Below, piece after piece: positions 58,641-64,000 of a stretch of DNA of 64,000 nucleotides (within the stretch, counting starts at the first letter, position 1; every line of letters begins with the position of its first letter). Position numbers and translations under genes: made by a program. The stretch lies in NCBI GenBank assembly GCA_021613375.1, contig CM038726.1:7248349-7312348 (forward strand), written 5' to 3'. Source of the DNA: Megaleporinus macrocephalus. Lineage: Eukaryota > Chordata > Actinopteri > Characiformes > Anostomidae. The notes under the pieces are model-generated. The model did not search any database and was not told where the DNA came from. It saw nothing but the letters and a program-made list of their open reading frames with translations.

Positions 58641-58935
58641 CAAAGTGTACCAAGAAAACATTCCCCACACTATTACACCACCTCCACCAGCCTGGACTGT
58701 TGGCAGAATGCAGGGAGGATTCAGGGATTCATGCTGTCAGCACCAAATTCTGATCTTATCCTTTTTTGATCTTACTTTTTTCTTTTGCATGCTAGAACTG
58801 GAGATTCATCCGACAAGGCTACATTTTTCCAGACTCCAACTGTTCGGTTTGGTGAGCCTGTGCCCACTGCAGCCTCAGCTTTCTGTTCTTGACAGAACTA
58901 GAACCCAATGTGGTCCTATGTTGTTGTAGCCCATC
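58640..58935 (-). mobile_element. Tc1-like transposon fragment (antisense)
   Basis: Fish-wide repeat text: GTACCAAGAAAACATTCCCCACAC, ACCACCTCCACCAGCCTGGACTG, TTGGTGAGCCTGTGCCCACTG, TGTAGCCCATCCGCCTCAATG. This is the antisense of a Tc1-type transposase region; both ends are missing. Confidence 0.65.
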
Positions 58936-59023
58936 CGCCTCAATGTTTGGTGTGAAAAGTGTTCTGTATTAATTTTCCGTTCACCACATTCATATTTAAA
59001 ACTCAGGAACAGTACTTTACAGT

Positions 59024-59830
59024 CTAACAGCAGCAGAAACGAAGGGTTCTTGAAAAGTGCTTCTTCTCACATTTGGGGTCAAGCCGCTTGTCACTGAAGG
59101 ACCTGGCCAGTGCTGCCTGAGTCTCACGAATGGTGTGGGAGCTATTCTCCAGCACGGACGCTAGCTCAGCTAAAACCCTTCTGTTTCCCACCACCTGCAC
59201 AGCGTCATCCTCTCCAATGCCAGGTTGGTAGGTGAACTGAAGTGGGTCCATAGATGAGCTCACAAGAGGGCGGAGACAGACAAAAACCAGCCTCTCTTGT
59301 GTCTTCATCAGATGCACCATCAGTCCCACCAGCCTATAACGTCTGAAGTCCTTCGGCACTGGTACCACACAAGATGTTTCCCCCAGTTGTGGTACCCGCC
59401 TCAGCTTCAGGCTCATGTTAAATATGTGTCCAACTATTCCACACAGCTGATCTGTGCAGGACTTCGGAAGCCTGTCACTGATGCCACCCAGGACCTGCAG
59501 TCTTCCTCGTTCTGATCTTCCTGAGCTCCTTTCTTACTTGGGCTGTTTTAAGGAACAGTGACGTTGTTTCTGCAGCTGTGCCTCCAACTTGTACCTATCT
59601 TGGTGGTCACAGTGTTCTCTACGCAGAAGCTAATATGTTCGGTTAAACAGTATGTGAGACCCATAAGGATCACATAGTTCTTCCTACAATCCTCCAAACA
59701 GTCCTTCCAAGCCTGTTTAGTATATTCATATGCGGCTTGATGAACAGTTATAAGCCTCCTGGGGACGTTTACAGGAAGCATGACACTAAATGTTAAGGCA
59801 AATGAGGTGTAACTCATGCATTGCATTGGA
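59024..59830 (-). mobile_element. L2/Rex-type LINE ORF2 fragment (antisense)
   Basis: Minus strand 59024-59416 reads ETSCVVPVPKDFRRYRLVGL, then TQERLVFVCLRPLV and MDPLQFTYQPGIGEDDAVQV, and SFSDKRLDPKC: reverse transcriptase blocks in order. Upstream on the same strand (59548-59826), LTEHISFCVENTV looks like the region between endonuclease and RT. Frames are broken; 5' and 3' truncated. Confidence 0.75.
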
Positions 59831-60570
59831 TTACTGAGTATTACATCTGTGGGTCTATCATGTATCTAATTTGCATGGATAGCTAAAATACAATACCAGA
59901 TGTATGAGCGTTTGACTTCTTATTTTCTTTGTCTGGAGTTCACATCTCTGTGGAAGCATTTCTGCAACATGCTGCATGTGCTATTTGGCAACATCCTGTT
60001 GCCCTTGCATTCTGGTCGAATCTGATATGTTTGACGGTTGTACTTCATCTAGCCACCCATCTGTTCTCTGTTTTACATGCACGCTTCCTGTTTCAAAACA
60101 AGCATTGCCAGAATAGAGCCGTGCAGATAAAACAAAATAACACTAGGCAAGTACAACATACACAGAATCTTTTTTTTTTCTGTATTAGGCCTGGGCGATA
60201 GGACGATGCAATAATTGAGCAATAATTGCGTAAGCTGTGTGGGGCAAAGAACCGTGCCACCTGCTGCTTCAGAGTTTTAAGAACTGTCCTGAAATGGAAA
60301 GGATGCCTAGGCTACACAAAGTGGAGATGTGATGACCCCCATGTGTCACATGTGTCACATCATAAAATCATTTACACACACACAATTTTTCTTAGACACA
60401 CTTTCACAGTAAAAGTTTTACCTGAAGTAAGATTTCAGGTGTGGGAGACCTTCAAATGTAGCCTTTCTAATATGTATGTCTGCCTTAATGCAGTGTTTTT
60501 GTAATGGCCACGCCATGTCTGTTTCATATTCACCTGCCGGAGGTGGTGGTGGTGGTGGGGGGGGGGGGGG
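59831..60570. other. Non-coding with a small repeat fragment
   Basis: 60186-60235 (GGCCTGGGCGATAGGACGATG) resembles a widespread hAT-like fish MITE. A GGT/poly-G run lies at 60541-60572. Nothing coding is recognised. Confidence 0.4.
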
Positions 60571-60572
60571 GT
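60541..60572. repeat. (GGT)n and poly-G tract
   Basis: GGT repeats followed by about 15 uninterrupted G. Could form a G-quadruplex. Confidence 0.9.
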
Positions 60573-61098
60573 GAGACTCTATATGGGAACATGGATGGAT
60601 AAATATAAAAGCAGTAACACTGAACAAGTAAAATTCAGCACCCAAATGCTGCCCTGCAAAAAAGGCGGGAAGAGTGATATCACAGATATTCCCGGGGGAG
60701 TATTTGCATCCTGGGACTACCAAGTGCAAGTTCAGATTTTCCATTGGTCCAAGATATCATTAAAATTACGTAAACTTTATAAGAACCACAAACAAAAGTA
60801 CAGAAAAAATTACAGAAACATTCTATGGTTCGATATTAACATTACGTTTTTTTTCTATAACGCTATAGAGATTTTACATAATTTCTCTGACGCAAAAGTC
60901 AGCCAGTACATAGAACAGGCAGAATGTGCACGACTCATATACGCCAATGTCGTGAAATTAACTGCATCATTCGAAGCTGAGGTTACAAATACTTTCTATG
61001 AGCTTATAGAAAACATCTGTAATTTTTCTAGCAACATGGAAAGTGCTCTTTTACAGTGGCTTTATTTATCAGGAATTCTGCCTCAAGATGCCCTTTAG
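60571..61098 (+). CDS. Unrecognised 175-codon ORF
   Basis: Longest open frame in the 3' flank. The N-terminal half is low-confidence (it starts in the G-rich tract). The C-terminal half, from about residue 95 (IEILHNFSDAKVSQYIEQAE ... VVKLTASFEAEVTNTFYELI ... ALLQWLYLSGILPQDAL), has helical, amphipathic character and a natural-looking end. A possible acceptor CGCTATAG lies at about 60861-60868, which would make an 76-codon terminal exon. I do not recognise the family; it does not align with the CARDs here. It could be part of another gene, a transposon protein or chance. Confidence 0.25.
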   Translation: MRLYMGTWMDKYKSSNTEQVKFSTQMLPCKKGGKSDITDIPGGVFASWDYQVQVQIFHWSKISLKLRKLYKNHKQKYRKNYRNILWFDINITFFFYNAIEILHNFSDAKVSQYIEQAECARLIYANVVKLTASFEAEVTNTFYELIENICNFSSNMESALLQWLYLSGILPQDAL

Positions 61099-61224
61099 GT
61101 CTAAATGTGCAAGAAGACTATTTCAAATGTCTTTCAAACTAATTAAGGGAAACTCTGATATGTTGTTCAGATCCAAAGCATGTAAGACATAGAGTTTGGT
61201 GTTCCTAGGGTCTATGGTCAGGGA

Positions 61225-61400
61225 TTTATGGGCAGAGGTGGGGGACTCGAGTCACATGACTCTGACTTGAGTCGCAATTTTAAGGACTTGAGACTTGCTT
61301 GATGAACATTGATAAAAGACTCGACTTGATTTGGACTTGGAATTCATGACTTGAGACTTGAGTTAGACTTGGCACAGATAACTCGAAATGACTTGTAATT
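61225..61400. repeat. Dispersed ACTCGAGTC/GACTTGAGAC repeat
   Basis: Many near-copies of GACTTGAG and ACTCGA words between GGGGGACTCGAGTCACATGAC and TGACTTG; a common fish interspersed repeat. No coding capacity. Confidence 0.55.
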
Positions 61401-62100
61401 TTTATTAACATGCAGACTCCACACAGAACGGCCCGGACTGGGAATCCAACACGGACTGTCTTGGCTTTATTAATTATTACTTGCATTTATTTTAATGTAA
61501 CATGTTTTTCAGCCATATTAAGCCAAACTACATAGATAAATGGCTTTGAAATACATATATACATTACTACATTATTTTCTTTCTCTGTGCTTTTCTGTGC
61601 AGCGTAGTAGTTTAGATTAGGAGTTCAGGAGGTGTCGGACGGGATCCTTGTTTGCTTTCATAACATGAAAGTGTGTGTTGTATTATTCAGGTTGTGTAGT
61701 GTATGGATTTTGATGATTAACACCATTAAAGCACATAAAATTTACTTTAAAATGGCACTGTGTGTGGGGTCTCTCACATTTTTAACATCCTTTAGTATTT
61801 TTACAATCCTGTAGTGTAGACCAGACATGTTTTGTTATCCATGTCTGTCAGTAAAGTTCCATTTAGTAATAACAAGCAATGCGTTCTGTTCCACATTCAA
61901 CTGATACCAATGATGTTCACTATAAATCAGTTTAATTAAGTGAGCTTGTAGAGTCTGGAATTTCACTGTATGACTTTATGAGAATATGATTAATGCATTC
62001 AGTAGTGCAAATGAGGATCTATTTTGGTCACAGTTTACATTTTCAGTGATCAACTATGCAACGAAGTTAATAATGTGGGCTAAATCTATTCTTTCTCCCT
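61401..62100. other. Non-coding, no recognised feature
   Basis: AT-rich, with short chance ORFs only. Confidence 0.4.
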
Positions 62101-62117
62101 CTTTTGTTTTCTATAGA

Positions 62118-63057
62118 TATGAAGAATACATCCATACCAAAGCAACTTGATGTTAACCAGCCTCTGATCTCTCAGTTCATCAAATCAAGTACTGTGTCGC
62201 TATACAACTGCAACCACCCCCAGCAACGAGCCATAACAAACTCATTACCATCAGACCTTATTATAAATTGCAACATGCCATTGTCCATCATTAAACATCA
62301 GAGCTTTCATCACTTTTTGTCTGTAGTGGATGCTGAAAAATGGACTAGCAAAGGCAGATAATGTGTCACTGACTGTAGACATATGGTTAAAGCACACTGG
62401 ATCCGCATCCAAGATGACAGCCTTCAGCTGAATTCCCAGTTGCTTGCATGCAACCACTTCAAAAGGGTCCCATACAGGCGAAAGAATTTGTGAAGAGTTT
62501 GAACAAATATGTGAAGAGTACCGATTCTGAGCACAAAACCCAAACAAGGCTTCAGTGTTTCACACACATGCTTCAATTGGTTATAGGAGATGGTCTTAAA
62601 GAGACTAAATTAGTCAGTGCAGCTCTCGCCAAAGCTTCCAGGTTGAGCTCCTTGCTCCACACAAGTGCCTCCTTCAAGGAAAAAAGTGAGAAGGTGTTTG
62701 GCAGCATGGAATACCTGCCTCTGTTACAACACACTGGAATTCTACACTGAGGCAAAGAAATCAGTGCCCAACGGTGATTACCAGGAGAAGCCCCTGATCT
62801 CACACAAGGGGATAAAAATGCGACCATAAGTGCTGTGGTACTCTGTATCCTTTCTCTTAATCACCACCTTGAAAATCAAAAAGAGAAAGTGCGTTACCTG
62901 GGTGGCTTGATCTGTAGCCTGCAAGGGTCACTCCTAAGAAGATTCAGAGGGATCTTTGCCAATGTAAGGATGACAGAGGGATGCTGTGATGGTGCAACTT
63001 TACCCTTCTCAGACCCTCTATACCTTAAAGCTGCTCTACTGGATCCCTCATTTTAGA
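62118..63057 (+). pseudogene. Decayed hAT (ZBED-like) transposase
   Basis: Three consecutive pieces in different frames: QPLISQFIKS ... QRAITNSLPSDLIINCNMPL at 62118-62361; QTRLQCFTHMLQLVIGDGLK at about 62550-62610; and VLCILSLNHHLENQKEKVRY ... LPFSDPLYLKAALLDPSF at 62835-63054. Together they follow the order of the catalytic region of ZBED/hAT transposases. Two frame breaks and a stop make it inactive. Confidence 0.8.
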
Positions 63058-63292
63058 CCATGTGGTTGACCCATGATGTTTTGGCTAAACTGAAATATCT
63101 TAATAATAACTCCGCAATCACATATGTTCAGATTTGTTCAATATAAATAATGTAAATGTTCGGTTAACTTGATGGTGCATTAGTAAATGGATACAGACAA
63201 CTACCTTACCAATATTTGCATACAGGTGATACAAATAATCTTAAATGTAGGCTATGAAAAGAGCAGCTAACAGTGAAGGCTGTAGGCTCTGA

Positions 63293-64000
63293 TTGATAAT
63301 GGCATGCTCATTTGTAGAAAATCCAGTTGATGAGGGAGCACGTGTAGTGCACAGAGCATTCTCGCTATCAGCTCCAAGGTCATTCCAGGACAGGACAGAT
63401 CCACTTGGCTTTCCGGATGACTACTTATTTGAGCACTACAGATTCAGAAGACACAGTATTGTATATCTTTGTAAATTATTGGGGCCTTATATTGAAAAGA
63501 CAACTAGACGTAGGAAAGCTCTTACCAAACCCCAAACGATCTGTATCGCTTTGCGCTTCTTTTACACATTTACAGCGTCGGGGACACAGAACGTCTTAGT
63601 AAGGCAACGGTCTGCTGTGAAATTCAAAAGGTTTGCCTTGCGCTTAAGCACTTCCTTAATATATTTATCACATTCCCTGGTCACAGAGGCATCCTTCCCA
63701 TAAAAGAAGCCTTTTTCAGAACAGCTGGTATGTGTTCATGAGCAGTAGTGTTGGTTTGATCAGTAACTTGGAGTTAAATTTACATTATTTAACAGACGCT
63801 TTTATACAGAGCACTTACCGAAGTGCTTTGTATTCATCTTGATAAACTATTTTATGCTAAAATTACATTCAATTCTCCAGGATTCCCAAATGTCACTGGT
63901 GCTATAGACTGCACTCACATCTGGATAAAGGCTCCAGCTGGACCAACTGAGGCAGACTATGTGAACTGAAAATCATTTCACAGCATCAATGTACAGGTAC
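63293..64000 (+). pseudogene. PIF/Harbinger transposase (HARBI1-like), 3' cut by window end
   Basis: Begins MIMACSFVENPVDEGARVVH, then GFPDDYLFEHYRFRRHSIVY and LTKPQTICIALRFFYTFTAS, the N-terminal part of the Harbinger nuclease. After a frame change, 63880-63960 reads FPNVTGAIDCTHIWIKAP, with the first catalytic Asp in the A-I-D-C-T-H motif. A TGA interrupts YVN-KSFHSINVQ at about 63967. Decayed, and continues beyond 64000. Confidence 0.85.

Noticed and set aside
60861..61098. A third CARD in the 3' flank
   Set aside because: Length is similar but none of the FVDKN, EIADCL or RALDS landmarks of the two real CARDs align.

Overview
This is a window of vertebrate DNA, almost certainly from a ray-finned (teleost) fish. 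It is AT-rich, its genes have introns, and its repeats are typical of fish: Tc1/mariner, hAT and Harbinger transposons, L2-type LINEs, BEL/Pao and Ty3/gypsy retroelements, and tRNA-derived SINEs. The species cannot be named from the sequence alone. There is no bacterial gene organisation. || CENTRAL FEATURE. On the + strand, from about 24.2 kb to 58.1 kb, lies what reads as one very large innate-immunity gene. A short first coding exon (ATG at 24225) is followed by EIGHT tandem exons, each encoding a complete GIMAP/AIG1-type GTPase domain (24541, 27033, 29640, 31289, 33743, 36349, 37998, 40450). Then come four small exons for a Ser-rich linker (44869-53052), four exons for a FIIND (ZU5+UPA, 53139-56648), a 39-nt exon and a terminal CARD exon (57805-58076). 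Splice phases agree at every junction I checked by hand. All eight GTPase exons and the 39-nt exon are symmetric phase 1-1. The joined coding sequence is 7092 nt, an exact multiple of three, predicting about 2363 residues: (AIG1)x8 - linker - ZU5 - UPA - CARD. This would be a GIMAP-based sensor on an NLRP1/CARD8-like FIIND-CARD effector module. || LEFT EDGE (1-7 kb). The 3' end of a second, paralogous FIIND-CARD gene: the small exon before the CARD (715-747, duplicated at 2229-2261) and a CARD exon (6773-7038). Two related BEL/Pao remnants interrupt it, one split by a 737-bp MITE. || 7-24 kb. Intergenic or 5' region: a TA microsatellite, an L2 LINE fragment, a 62/65-bp minisatellite, a promoter-like stretch near 10.92-11.06 kb, hAT, mariner and LTR remnants, and then the first coding exon. 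|| 24-41 kb. The GTPase-exon array was built by tandem duplication. A 6.71-kb unit carrying three GTPase exons (27033-33742) is repeated almost identically at 33743-40449, together with its embedded transposons, including a solo LTR with its target-site duplication. || 41-58 kb. A degenerate gypsy element separates GTPase exons from effector exons. Solo LTRs, SINEs and a Tc1 copy sit in the other introns. || 58-64 kb. 3' flank with a LINE fragment on the minus strand, one unrecognised 175-codon ORF, a decayed hAT transposase and the start of a decayed PIF/Harbinger transposase running off the window. || Working model (inference): the GTPase array senses or scaffolds, the FIIND may self-cleave so that a UPA-CARD fragment can be released, and the CARD recruits an adaptor or caspase. 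Changing the number of symmetric GTPase exons would alter the sensor without breaking the frame.
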